Source: Arachnopeziza araneosa
Lineage: Eukaryota; Ascomycota; Leotiomycetes; Helotiales; Arachnopezizaceae
Assembly (NCBI GenBank): GCA_003988855.1
Contig: QYAI01000055.1
Location: forward strand, 186,001-250,000
Direction of reading: 5' to 3'
DNA: 64,000 bases
Shown: in pieces, positions 1 through 10,704 of the stretch
Numbering within the stretch: position 1 is the stretch's first letter
Layout: each line of letters starts with the position of its first letter
Translations under genes and position numbers: made by a program
The notes under the pieces: generated by a model
Told to the model about the DNA's origin: nothing
Seen by the model: the letters and a program-made list of their open reading frames with translations, nothing else
Database searches by the model: none

Positions 1-1099
1 CCCTGTTTAAGGAGTCGAGCATCGTTAGAGGGTACCAGGAGTCCTATTATTATAACGGAAGTAACGTAAAATAGTAGGATGCGCCAAAAGACTTGCTTGA
101 TTGCTGACGCCATTTTTTTGCGTGGATTTGGGCATTCAGCTACTGCAAGGCCAACAAGTTCGGTGCCTGCAAAGGAGAACGCAGCAATAACGAAGTCATT
201 GCAGAGTCCTTTGAAACCGTTGTTAAAAGCTCCTGGAATTTCCCAGTACTTTCCGCCGATATAAGTAGATACCGGGCCGGCTCCAGAGTTCACGACGAGG
301 CCGAAAATACTTCAAGCGTATTAGCCTTCTACAGAAGCTCACAAGAGGAAGACGGCTTACATGAAACCAACGACTGCAATAACTTTGATACTCGAGAGCC
401 AGAATTCCGCTTCACCGTATGCTTGCACACCATATAAGTTAAGCATCACGATAACGAAGAGAAAACCAGTGACAAATATGGCATGATCGTATTTTCCACT
501 GGTATCCCAGAAGTTTATGGTTATTGATGCAGCGATGATCTCCAAAGGAAGAACCACGAGCCATTGCAAGGCATAATTCTATTTGCGTTAGCAGCAGCCG
601 GGAAGGGTAGACAATTACTTACCCATCCCATTGCAAATCCCCAGGCGGGATCAATGAATCGGCTTGAGTAGATTGCGAATGAACCAGAGACAGGAAACTT
701 GCAGACCAACTCTCCAAGACTTTGAGTTGTGCAATACAGGTTTATGCCGATTAAGAGGAATGAGATGAGCAACGACGCTGGTCCTCCCATAGACAAAGCC
801 GCACCGGATCCAATAAAAAGGCCAGTTCCTAAAATGTATCAGCGTACTGCCGGGGTAAATGGGCAACACCGCTGACCAATTGATCCACCAATGGCGATCA
901 TTTTGACATGACGAGATCGTAATTTTTGCTCCAAGACTCGAGCTTGCGGATCAGGATTCCGCCTGAAGCTCTCGACGACACGACCAACCATGCTCTTTTC
1001 TTGTTCGACGGGGGGCTTAGATGGGGACTGGTTGCTACTTAGGGATTCCCTCGAGTGTTCTTTGACTGGACCCATCTCTATGTCGTTTGTTTGAGACAT
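1..1099 (-). CDS. Amino-acid permease (APC family), 3' end cut by window edge
   Basis: Plasma-membrane amino-acid:H+ symporter of the fungal YAT/GAP1 type. The start at 1099 opens a hydrophilic N-terminal tail (MSQTNDIEMG...). The first membrane segment carries the family signature read across an intron (SIG | TGLFIGSGAAL). Next come the TM2 region with SLGELVCKFPVSGSFA and, after a second intron at GW | NYALQW, the segment LVVLPLEIIAAS. Further on are AFNNGFKGLCNDFVIAAFSFAGTE (seen in two pieces) and the conserved AECPNPRK block, followed by KQVFWRILLFY running to base 1. Introns of about 45-50 nt lie near 311-358, 570-615 and 839-890. The C-terminal half lies outside the window. Substrate specificity cannot be read from the sequence; a general amino-acid permease is most likely. 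Confidence 0.9.
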
Positions 1100-2308
1100 C
1101 TTGTAGGGTCATATAGTATAAGTGGAATAATTGAAGGGGCAGAAGATATAAGAAAGTGACAAGAGGATTTGAGGACGTCAGATTCGATGATGTGACAATT
1201 CGTGGAGAAAGAAGAGGAACTGGGGAGAAAGCCATACAATATATAGAGAGGTCTCTTAGCAAAGTCCTAGAGGGCGTACAAGGACCGAGGCTGTTTGAGT
1301 TAATCGTCATCGTCATCGGCATCGTAATTTGTTGAGGGCTTGGTGCTGGTGATGTTGGGTTAGGTTGCTAGCCATCTCAAAGTCGAGGTCCTTGAGTAGT
1401 CGACAACCTTAAATCAGGTACCTCATCCCTTCGCTGTGCCTGACTTCGCTCAACAGCGCTAGTACCATAGCCTGGAGATACTTGATCCATTCCACATTGT
1501 TAGCCGCTGGTAAAGAAAGCCCAGTGATTCTTTCATCTTCTAAGAGAACCGCTACACCAAGCTTCGTTAAAACGGTGGATGAAAGAGGTGAGCCACCACT
1601 TGAGCGTTGCGCTCTTGGGGGAGGCCGTTCTCCTCGACTTTTCCGGCGGATGAAGAAAATTTTGGCTCCCGGCCACAATAGTTGGTGCTCGAAAAAGTCC
1701 AAGTGGGCCCGCTTGTGGCAGCCATATATCACTTGAGCCTCATGTTCCGCGGCACTATATAGGTACGCCATCAAAATCAGATGATCACAGCCATTCGGCC
1801 AATCTCCTTGCCAAGTGACCGTAGCGTGAGCGTCCGGCAGTTTCGAGGCTTCGAAGTCCTGCATAAGAATTGTGGTGCAAGTCCCGCAAAAGTCCAGACT
1901 AGACGCTACCAAGGGTTAGTCATATACTTCTCCAAGACCAGATTATCCAGACCTTCGAGGGAAGCATACCGAGAGCAACTTTAGCCTACCCAAGTTGTAC
2001 AAAAGTTGTCAGTGAACACGGGATTGGCTTATTTTGGACGTCACTTGTAGCTTCGCAGGCTATGACGTTGGATATGCCGATTCGGCACTACTACTACCAA
2101 CTAAATTGCAATGTTACATTAACACGAGGGGTGTATCAAGACTAAAGGACTGATGCTGAGATAGAGCTTTGGTGAATCGAACATGGCCGGTTAGGCCGAA
2201 TATTGTGTGCTAGAAATACAAACATGGTGTACCTCGGTACAAGGTTCATGACTTTCCTTCTCCTACCTACTATTCACAGGTATTTTCAAGTCATCGTTAG
2301 CAAGAAAC
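1100..2308. other. Intergenic stretch between permease start and mannosidase end
   Basis: It contains the permease promoter side (1100-1400) and one uncertain minus-strand ORF at 1409-1912, listed separately. Nothing else recognisable was seen. Confidence 0.5.
1409..1912 (-). CDS. Uncertain hypothetical ORF or gene remnant (167 aa)
   Basis: An uninterrupted 167-codon frame starting MVASSLDFCGTC and ending SEVRHSEGMRYLI. I recognise no domain. The N-terminal CxxC pair and the scattered W/H/C residues vaguely recall the non-catalytic parts of heterokaryon-incompatibility-type proteins, but this is too weak to name. The sequence upstream in the same frame (LDNLVLEKYMTNPW) is also open-looking before a stop, so this could be the relic of a larger gene. 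It could equally be a chance ORF. No intron or neighbour supports it. Confidence 0.25.
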   Translation of the reverse strand: MVASSLDFCGTCTTILMQDFEASKLPDAHATVTWQGDWPNGCDHLILMAYLYSAAEHEAQVIYGCHKRAHLDFFEHQLLWPGAKIFFIRRKSRGERPPPRAQRSSGGSPLSSTVLTKLGVAVLLEDERITGLSLPAANNVEWIKYLQAMVLALLSEVRHSEGMRYLI

Positions 2309-4626
2309 TTAATTCGCTGGCGCTTTCGTCTCTTTCTCAATTTGTCTTTCCACCGTTTTCGTCAGCTCAATAGTTTTTGTCCTTGTTGGTTCAGATGAGG
2401 TATTTTCATCCTTCATTCTTGGTTTCCTCTTCCAGCCAGTTGAAAATAGTGGTCCTAATTTGAAGCGTGGGAATGGATGTGCTTCTGTATTTATGACAAT
2501 TTTGTCGAGTGGAAGTAAGTCGTTTGGTGAGAAGAGGAGATAAAAGTATTTCAACGTCTCAGCCTGCCCTACAGTTAGATCAAAATCAGAATAGCAACCA
2601 AAGAACACCTACCAGCCAGAAACTCTCCATATTATCCTTTGTTACTGGAGGTATAATATCCGCATTTGACAAACTGGTAAATCCTCCCCCTTCCTCGACC
2701 GCGGTATAATTCATAAATGACTTAAACATTTCCCAGCCCCATTCTCTGTACATCACATCACCCGTGATCCTCCACATGTAAAACAGACTCTCAATGGTCT
2801 CCGGGCGTTGTAGATTATGATTATCGTTAGATTTAATAACAAAATCTTTCTTCCAGTCAATATCTTCCGAATCGAAACTCTCCGGTGCCTTATGCGGTGC
2901 TGTCTCCGGAAGAGGTGGGCTGTCAATGTTGAAATGAGCAATTTCTGGTGCAAGACCCGTGGCCATAACTTTGTACATTCCCCAACAAGTCTGTGTTAGT
3001 TCACGTGCAAGTTGCATCTCCTCGTCTTTCTTCTGTGTCCAGGAAGGTTGTTTTCTCGCTTCACTCTCGGGAATACCGCCTGTAGCTCCCAATGCGATTG
3101 TTCCAGGCATAAAACATACCAGATGGTCCATTTTGGGAGATAGAGTTCCATGTAGACCATCTGGACGTTCCCCGAGGACGGTTAGCTGAGAATGTTTTGA
3201 ATATGTGATCAAGTGCTTTCGGACACCCATCAAGGCCTCATCCCACATCTCCTCGTAGATTGGCTCTTCCTTTGATGTCTGCAAGTATTGCTTGATGAGA
3301 TATTCATAGTAGGAGTCCCCACGACTACCTAGTCGAATAATACTCCCTCTAAAATTGCCATCAAAAGCATATATGTATATCGGCACCAACCCATCCTCTG
3401 CGACATTGTTGTCAATTCTTTCAATAACTTTCTCAGCTTTCTCCCAGTAAAAGGTTTCGCCAGTCAGTTTCGACAAATACTTCAGCTCGAGTTGCAAAGT
3501 CGCTGCTTCAGCAGTCGATGAAGCCCCGCCATCATCATGTGATGGAATTCCTTGGAGAGTCTTCAAATTGAAACTTGCAAATGGAATACCTGATGGCGAT
3601 TCGAAAGCTCCCATGATCCGGTCAGCCAAATCTTTCGCCTTTTCCAGATATAAGTCCTCTCCTGCTGCCCCTTCATCATCATCGGTCAATGGTGCCATGT
3701 CAGGGTATTCTGTTGACAGATAGTGTGCTGAGAGCAGTCCACCTAGCATTCGAATTGTGGTCTCGAAGGTATTGACTTCCTGGTCTTGCTCGTAGTCCAG
3801 CGACTTTGAAATCCATTCTCTTGCGTGCGTCAAACGGCTCGTCATGTTCATTAATATCATTGTATCTAATGCATCTACAATGATCCAGCCCATGCCCTTA
3901 GGGGTCATCTGTTTTCCATGTTTTGAGACGGGATGAAACTCATCGTAACCTGTCCAAAAGTATATTAGCAATGACCTTCGTTCTGATACCGAATTCAGAA
4001 GACGTACCCCATGCATATCGCTCATAAGCATCCCAGCTTAATTGAAAAGCTTCCTTCACCCTCTCTCTTCGGTCCAACCAGTCGACCTTTGGGCCTCCTT
4101 TTTCCGGTCGTCGCAACCAACTCCAAGAATCCTGGGCCTTCGGCGTAGCCTCATCCTTTCCACCAAAGAATCCTAGGAAATATAATACAATCAAAACTAA
4201 CAGTCCTCCTGCACCAATGGTCCTTTTTTGCCTCCATATTGGCTGGTGCCGCCTGGAGGAAGCATATGTGTATGGCTTGTCCTTGTACATTGGCAGATCT
4301 CCTCTCTTGGGGTCAAAAAAACTGCCTACACGCTCTTGCACTCCACCCATCACCCCATTCGAATGCGCTGCAGACCTGGCAGTCACACCGGAAGAACCCC
4401 AGGCTCTATTTTCTAACTCACGCTGAGGATCCGTGAAGGACGGCACGTTCTTCGGAATGGAAAAGGTCGACATATCTTCCACTGCTTCTTTTGCAGTCTC
4501 GTAGGCCTGTACTCCAACCTCCTTAACCCTATGGACGACGTTTGATGCGGCTTGAGTTGCAACAACTCGAAGCGCTAAGTTGAATTGAGGCGAGCGATGC
4601 AAATTAAAGGGGTCGCGATTATTCAT
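2309..4626 (-). CDS. Mannosyl-oligosaccharide alpha-1,2-mannosidase (GH47, class I)
   Basis: Removes alpha-1,2-linked mannose from N-glycans in the ER/Golgi. Predicted exons are 4626-4008, 3949-2613 and 2563-2309 (736 aa). The protein is type II: a cytosolic tail of about 135 residues, one membrane segment (about residues 138-154, IGAGGLLVLIVLYFLGFF), then the luminal GH47 domain. Family landmarks are visible: SWDAYERYAWG | YDEFHP across intron 1, GMGWIIVDALDT, AEAATLQLELKYLS (acid residue region), HLVCFMPG and QTCWGMY (the two disulfide Cys), GLAPEI, RPETIESLFYMWR and INTEAHPF (the Thr that binds calcium). The second splice restores ESFWL | AETLKYFYLLF. The long cytosolic tail exceeds that of yeast Mns1, suggesting a Golgi-type paralogue. 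Shares a divergent upstream region of about 475 bp with ATG10. Confidence 0.95.
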
Positions 4627-5101
4627 TGGTATACAGAATCATCTTCGTTGTGAGCAACCAGACAAGTAGAGTACAAGTAGCTCAAAAGGTGTTGGTCGTT
4701 ATTAATGTGAATTGCCCTTTTACAGCAAATTGAAGGCTGGAGTAAGGCCACCTCACGTTTCCCTGAGAGCGTTTATAAATTAGCGAGGCTCTCACCACAG
4801 CCTTGCGGTCACCACTCTTCCCTTTGAGTATATCTCCACTGTTGAATATGAATTTCTAACGTTTTTAAGTAACGTTAAATCCTCACTACCGGAAGGTCTA
4901 GTTGGCGCGTCTAGATACTTCTTTTTGACAGTACTGTTGATACTCTGTTGAATCTCCTCACATTCTTACTTAGGTCAAAGTCAGCAAACAATGAATACTC
5001 TCGCAACTCGCTTCGTTGTTACTTTTGGCAGTTTTTAGATCTTATTCGTCCAAGATAGAGAACTTAAGCTATCGTTGATTACGCTCAAATCACTTTTAAC
5101 T
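4627..5101. promoter_or_regulatory. Divergent upstream region, mannosidase / ATG10
   Basis: A non-coding 475-bp interval between two genes read in opposite directions, so it must hold both promoters. It is AT-rich with pyrimidine tracts. I could not assign a TATA box or specific operator with confidence. Confidence 0.5.
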
Positions 5102-5959
5102 ATGGCTTACCATGGTGAATACCGGCAGTGGCCGTTTCTCACCGAGGAAGAATTTGACCTTGTTTGTGCCTTCTTCGACCAAAGGTATATTAGAGCAGAA
5201 CTTGGACCCAGTAGGCGAGCATTCAAGTTACGTTCCCATCGCATCGCCACGACTGGATTGTCTTATATTGAGATCCTCAAATTAATCAACCCACCTGAAG
5301 ACGCGGATGAGCTCTCCTCAGCATTTCGAGCCCTCGGCACAGAGGACAGTACTTATGGAAATGACATTAGAATGGACACGGCAGATGAAGATACAGATCA
5401 TGTAAGTAAAATTACAAGGCGCTGTTTGACGGAATCTTAGCTGAGGGTAGGTTCAAGGAAGCACTTCAACCTCAGTTTAATCTCCCTCCCAAGTACAGCC
5501 TCTATTCACACCAACCGTATGTAATCTATGAAGTCCATCTTCATCCGACATACAGGATGCCTACCCTCTGGTTCACACTACATGACCTGCCCATGGGTGA
5601 GCCAGCCTTCGACTTGGACGCTATTTATCGATATCTCGTACCTGAAGAATACAAGGGTCGTCTACGAGCCGTGGGTAGCATAGGAGGAATTTCAGCTGCT
5701 GTAAGTATATCCCTTTGAGCTATCCCCAGATGAAACTTGTACGATAAAACTCTAGCCGCATCCTATAACAGATATTCCGGCCTTCTTCATTCATCCTTGC
5801 CAGACAAAAGAATCCATGCAAGATTTTGAGTGCACTATGCAAGACTATTTAATGGTATGGGTTGGCTTGGTCGGAGGTTGCATTGGTCTCTGGATGCCTC
5901 CTGAAATGGCCAATAATGCAGACGCTCAAGGGAGATGCTTCTCACTAACACCAGTATAA
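5102..5959 (+). CDS. ATG10: Autophagy E2-like conjugating enzyme ATG10
   Basis: Transfers ATG12 from ATG7 onto ATG5 during autophagosome formation. Predicted exons are 5102-5401, 5446-5700 and 5756-5959 (252 aa). The N-terminus FLTEEEFDLVCAFFDQRY matches the family start. The core YVIYEVHLHPTYRMPTLWF is followed by HDLPMGEPAFDLD. After intron 2 comes the catalytic motif HPITDIPAFFIHPCQT, with Cys at about residue 200 as the presumed thioester site. The C-terminus YLMVWVGLVGGCIGLWMP is also typical. Acceptor choice for intron 1 (ctgag|GGT at 5445/5446) is set by reading frame. An ATG at 5075 would add nine residues; 5102 was preferred because it gives the usual short N-terminus. Confidence 0.9.
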
Positions 5960-6156
5960 CTCGTGAAAGCCCAAGCTGCTAGATTGAATTGGATGCGAGA
6001 AAAATTTCCATTCTCGGGTATCTCTAATGCTAGAGTTTTCATCTCATTTCTCTTAATCTGGGCTTATGCAATTATTTTTCCCACGCCGAAACGCCAAAGC
6101 TTCGGGGATAGTTTACCGCCAACTCCCAAACACCAGGTAGCTCCATAACGGTAGTC

Positions 6157-6902
6157 TCAATCGTCGTCACTATCTTCGTCCATAGCAACATCTCCCTCGC
6201 TATCCTCTTCCGCTTCATCATCTTCATCATCGCGAGGTCTTTTCTGCCCAGCCACGCTCGTAGCTGGACTTCTTGCACCCTCCATAGCGTGGTCTCCACC
6301 AGGAGCAGGTGGTTTCAAACTTGCAGGCGCAACAGGTTTAGGTGGTAATGAAGCTATAGTAGATGGCGGTGCGTTGAATATGCTCTGCTGTAGTTCCGTT
6401 GCAGTAAAGGCACCTGCAGCTGCAGCTGCAGATGGCATCTTATAGGTACCATCTAACTTTGCAATGGTGTCCGATTTCAATTTCGCGTATTGTATTTGCT
6501 ACAGATGTGAGCAAAACGAAAGGCAGGATCCAACTTTTAAAGGTGTAACCTACTATCTCTTTTCCAAAAAAATCAAATCCTTGAAGTTCTCTCATGGCCA
6601 TGGAAGCGGACTGAACGTCGCGAAAGACAACATGAGCCTGGCCTCGCATCTTCATGGTTCGCAAAGCCACAACATCTAGGATTGGGCCGTACGTCGAAAA
6701 TAGGGCGTACAGGCCTCTGCGTAAATCTTCTTTCTGTATCTTTACCGAGGGGACATTGCCAACATAGAGAGTCTGATTGGGAGGGTGTGTCTGACGTCCA
6801 GCATTTGCTTGCCCAGTAGGCTTCCCTCTCTAGAGCATTGATTAGCACGATTCATAGGTGGACAAAGAGGTGTCATGAACAACTTACTATTGCGGTGGAC
6901 AT
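6157..6902 (-). CDS. U2 snRNP B''-like RRM protein
   Basis: Spliceosomal RNA-binding protein of the U1A/U2B'' family, which binds a U-snRNA stem-loop with U2A'. Predicted exons are 6902-6888 (only MSTAI), 6829-6554 and 6498-6157 (210 aa). The N-terminal RRM has RNP2 (LYVGNVPS) and a near-canonical RNP1 (RGQAHVVF). The typical QIQYAKLKSDTIAK follows the RRM, joined by the second intron at GKEI | QIQYAK. No second RRM is seen. Instead there is an Ala/Pro-rich linker and a highly acidic tail (DEDDEAEEDSEGDVAMDED). The single RRM favours U2B'' over U1A. It faces ARPC1 across about 210 bp. Confidence 0.88.
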
Positions 6903-7111
6903 GTTGAAGAATTGATCTGACAGCTGATGTCGCAGCGACGAAGGAAAGAAGTTGGCCGATCAGTTGTCGGAATTTCTAAAATCTTGCCGAGAAGCAGCCT
7001 TGCGCCCCACCAACGACTTCCTTAAATCGTCAGCCCTCCTCGCTCTACAAGACGCAACAATCATCGATAGTTGAGAGCTACTCCTATCAACAACGACTAA
7101 ACTATCTCACA
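6903..7111. promoter_or_regulatory. Compact bidirectional promoter, U2B'' / ARPC1
   Basis: Only 209 bp separate the two divergent start codons. No TATA box is obvious. Pyrimidine-rich and CAA-rich leader sequence (CAACAACGACTAAACTATC) precedes the ARPC1 ATG, as often seen in highly expressed fungal genes. Confidence 0.5.
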
Positions 7112-8302
7112 ATGGCTGCTCCTGAGGTTCATCATCTCTTTCATCACCCCATCGCCGATCACTCTTTCTCTTCAGACAGGCAGACCCTAGCCGTTGCACG
7201 AGATACCTCCGTAGAGCTTTATGGCCGGGAAGGGAAAGGATTCAAACTCAAAGATGAATTAAAAGGTCACGATAAAACTGTAACTAGTGTTGATATTGCC
7301 CTACAGAGTGGTAGAATTGTCACTTGTTCTCAAGGTGGGTGGCATTATGCTTGTGGATCAGCCTCATTCTGACCCAGACAGACCGAAATGCATTGGTCTG
7401 GGAACCTTCTCCAACCGGATTCAAACCGACCCTCGTTCTTCTTCGCATCAATCGTGCAGCAACTTTTGTACGTTGGTCGCCATCTGAAACTAAATTCGCA
7501 GTTGGATCCGGTGCAAGAGTTATTGCGATCTGCTACTTCGAAGAGGAGAACGACTGGTGGGTGTCCAAGCATATAAAGAAACCCATCCGAAGCACAGTCA
7601 CTACGGTTGCATGGCACCCTAATTCAGTTTTATTGGCTGCTGGATCAACTGATGCTCATGCGAGAGTATTCTCTAGCTTTATCAAGGGCGTAGATGCTAG
7701 ACCAGAGCCAGGAGTTTGGGGCGAACGCTTGCCATTCAATACTGTTTGCGGAGAGTATTTGAATAATTCTGCAGGCTGGGTTCATGCCGTCTCATTCTCC
7801 CCTACTGGGGACGCTCTTGCTTTCGCTGCTCATGATAGCAGCATCACAGTAGTGTATCCCAATGGAGCAGATCAACCGCCAAGAGCGGTTGTGAGTGTTA
7901 GCACACAGCTACTGCCTTTCATGAGTCTCATTTGGAACGGTGAGAGTGAAATCATTGCTGCGGGTTATGACTGTGAGGCATACCGCTTTAAGGGTAACGA
8001 AGGAGGCTGGCAGCTCACTGGTTCACTAGAATCAAAAGGAAAGGCTGGGCATGGAGATGCAAGAGAAGAGTCTGCTTTTAACATGTTCAAGCAGATGGAC
8101 TTGAAAGGAAAGTCTAAAGATGATACTCAGTTAAAGACTGTGCATCAAAATACTATTAGCACCCTCCGTATTTATGAAGGATCGCCTGGAGTAGTTAAGA
8201 AATTTAGTAGTATGTTCCTTTCTGATTCTTTAATGTTTGACTTTATACTGATCTTTGCTAGCTTCTGGAGTTGATGGAAGGATTGTCATTTGGAATGCAT
8301 AG
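7112..8302 (+). CDS. ARP2/3 complex subunit 1 (ARPC1, WD40)
   Basis: Seven-bladed beta-propeller subunit of the ARP2/3 actin-nucleation complex. Predicted exons are 7112-7334, 7382-8209 and 8262-8302 (363 aa). Family features include the N-terminal PEVHHLFHHPIADHSFS, SGRIVTCSQ | DRNALVWEP across intron 1, INRAATFVRWSPSETKFAVGSGAR and AVSFSPTGDALAFAAHDS. The ending KKFSST | SGVDGRIVIWNA is read across intron 2. The ARPC1 insert region (KHIKKPIRSTVTTVAWHPN) is present. The length matches fungal Arc40/Sop2. Actin-patch endocytosis and polarised growth are the expected roles. Confidence 0.95.
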
Positions 8303-8597
8303 ACGAATAGAATAACTTCGCAATGAAAGCTTTAGCATATTTCACTCTCATCTTCTGTTCATTCTTATTGTTGCCGCATATATATGCCTGCTGTTCCTTA
8401 ATTCTGAAACTATTTTCGCTTTCACATAGTCTCTCTAGTGGGAGCTAGTGGCATCTATTTTCCTTTACTAGAAATGAAGCTGGCTTATTTAGTCTTACCT
8501 ACTCCCCAGTATTGTAATTGAGATTTTACCTCTCTTACCTTAAGGGAAAAGTTACAGGAAGGACTACAACAGTTCCTATTCCAACCACTTATCTAGA
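8303..8597. other. Short intergenic, ARPC1 3' region and upstream of unknown gene
   Basis: AT-rich spacer of 295 bp. Nothing specific seen. Confidence 0.4.
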
Positions 8598-9926
8598 ATG
8601 CAACTTCATCACCGGATTTCGTCAACTCCTGGTCAGAAGGTCTCCACAATCGTCATGAATAACGAGTTTGGCCGAGTTCCATACGACTGCAAGTCTAGAC
8701 CAAACTATCCAATTGCCCTTCATATACCTCCGGGAACCAATTCATCATCCAAGGGCCACTTTACTTTTCCCAGATTTCTTGCGGAAGGCTCTCAGTCTTA
8801 TTCGCGACTTACGCCCTTTGACCACTTACCTCCTCCCAGATCGCCGATTAGATTAGAAACCATGGAATATCATGCCGGTTCACAAGGTTCTGACGCTATG
8901 GATCTTTCCACCAGGATTCCGACTCGTTCTCGACCCCCTTTCGTGATGGGCGATCTCGCATCATCCGCCACGATTTTGGATAGACCTATCACAGGAAACT
9001 TGCCAGGTTCTCCAGCAAGACATATCATCGAAGTGCCATCACTTGCCCAAAGAACCACAGAAGTCAACAACAATGCCTTTCAATACTCGCGAGTTACAGT
9101 CCTTGATCTTTTGAATCCTCCTACGGCGAATGAAACACTCAAGCAAAACGACTTAGGCAATACCGTATCACCTTCCCAAACTGGCTCATCCGCAAATTAT
9201 ATCCCACCAACTCGTACATACTCTACCTCATCATTTTGTTCTTGCACTACGACGACCTCTACTCCATCTACTTCGATGGCATTTCTCTCTAACGCCGTTG
9301 AAGAGCGTGCCTACCTCCGCAGCACTCTCTACTACACTTGTGTCGACGCCACAACTTCTCATATCGCTTCTCTCCCATCACTCAACCGCCACCGTCATCG
9401 TATTCATTCAGCCCACTACCATCCTTATCCTCGCACCAATCCCACTCCCACGAAGACAGGCAGTCGCACTCGTGGTGGCATTGGCATCTGCACTCGCAAA
9501 TTTCCAACTCTAATGGACAACATCTCAAAAATCGCAAACTATCAATGGAAGAAAGCACGCTCCAATACCATGGCTCCACATAGAGAAGAAGCAGACGCCA
9601 TAGCTGTGATGGGCGATTTATATTCATGGGGAGAAACTATCGCCCGCGGCATGGAGGGGTGGGATGATGTTGTAGATGAAGGTTTTGATGTCATTGCTGG
9701 TCTAGAGGGGGCACAGAAGGATTCAGAAATTTCGACGATGGTCGGTGGGGCTGCTAAAAGCCTCTGTGAATGGCTTGGGGATTGTGGGGCCTGGGCTGAC
9801 TGTGAAGAGGTTGCAGCGGAGTTGAAGGTATTAGAGAAACATGATAAGAGTATTGGGAGTGGTCGTGTTGGTAGTCAACTTGAGCGGCCTGCTGGAATGG
9901 ATGGGGCGGATGGTGATATCTTGTAG
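8598..9926 (+). CDS. Hypothetical protein, 442 aa, unrecognised
   Basis: A single uninterrupted 442-codon frame. I recognise no family. The first 270 residues are low-complexity (Ser/Thr/Pro-rich, with a run FCSCTTTTSTPSTS), followed by a His/Tyr-rich patch (RHRHRIHSAHYHPYPR). The last 120 residues look folded and acidic: WKKARSNTMAPHREEADA, then YSWGETIARGMEGWDDVV, then AKSLCEWLGDCGAWADCEEV. The conserved-looking C-terminal part resembles helical fungal orphan proteins. A downstream ATG at 8656 (MNNEFGRV) is an alternative start. Coding status is supported by frame length and composition only. Confidence 0.6.
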   Translation: MQLHHRISSTPGQKVSTIVMNNEFGRVPYDCKSRPNYPIALHIPPGTNSSSKGHFTFPRFLAEGSQSYSRLTPFDHLPPPRSPIRLETMEYHAGSQGSDAMDLSTRIPTRSRPPFVMGDLASSATILDRPITGNLPGSPARHIIEVPSLAQRTTEVNNNAFQYSRVTVLDLLNPPTANETLKQNDLGNTVSPSQTGSSANYIPPTRTYSTSSFCSCTTTTSTPSTSMAFLSNAVEERAYLRSTLYYTCVDATTSHIASLPSLNRHRHRIHSAHYHPYPRTNPTPTKTGSRTRGGIGICTRKFPTLMDNISKIANYQWKKARSNTMAPHREEADAIAVMGDLYSWGETIARGMEGWDDVVDEGFDVIAGLEGAQKDSEISTMVGGAAKSLCEWLGDCGAWADCEEVAAELKVLEKHDKSIGSGRVGSQLERPAGMDGADGDIL

Positions 9927-10704
9927 GCTTGATTAGGTCTTAGCACCAATTTTGTTCCATGAGAGTCTGCAGCCTCATCCGGTCAAGCCAAATTGGGTCA
10001 GTATTCTACTGTAGGCGAGATCCTGGAAGAACCAGACATGAAAATAAAATCTTCATAGAGCGCAGTTTTAGTGTCTCTCATCCACATTCAACATGCTTCC
10101 ACCCTAATCCATTAGACTGACCCAGATTCTATTCCTTTTACCCTACCGCCCAGCCCGGGGTATCCTATACCAATTCATTCAGCTCAAGTTATGAGCCGTG
10201 TTTATCTATTCCGCCAATTCTAATCGAAGATGTAAAGAGGCTGGTTCGGTTGAAACTGCTTGATGCAGCTAGAGCTCTCTACAGATCCGAGGGGGTAGCA
10301 TATACAGTAAAAGCGGCATCAGTTCCCCATCTTTGTTACTGGTCTTGGGGCTCCATAGACCGGAGCCAAAAACGGAGTATCAAAACAAACCATCTATTCT
10401 CCATATGCTCCTGTACGAAAAGCGCTTTGTAAACGAACAATCTACTTATCAATCCATCGTATCCTGCCTCTTCTATGGTTCTACAGTGATAGAGTATTGA
10501 TCGTAGACTTTTGGTGGTCGCCGACAGTGCTAATCGCAGCCGCGTCTGCCATGCCGAGCTTGTGGGGAACTTCACTGCCGTGCTCGGCTTAAGCTCGTCC
10601 CTCAATGCAGAGATATCTTCCGTCGCTTCTGACTTCCTTCACTTCTGATCTCCTAACATGACTTGCTCCTTTCTACGCCGCCAACAATATCTGGCCCTTT
10701 GAAC
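9927..10704. other. Intergenic, no gene seen
   Basis: A 778-bp stretch between the 442-aa gene and the MMSDH start. Only short ORFs are present, such as a 60-codon frame at 10250-10432, with no recognisable content. Confidence 0.5.
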
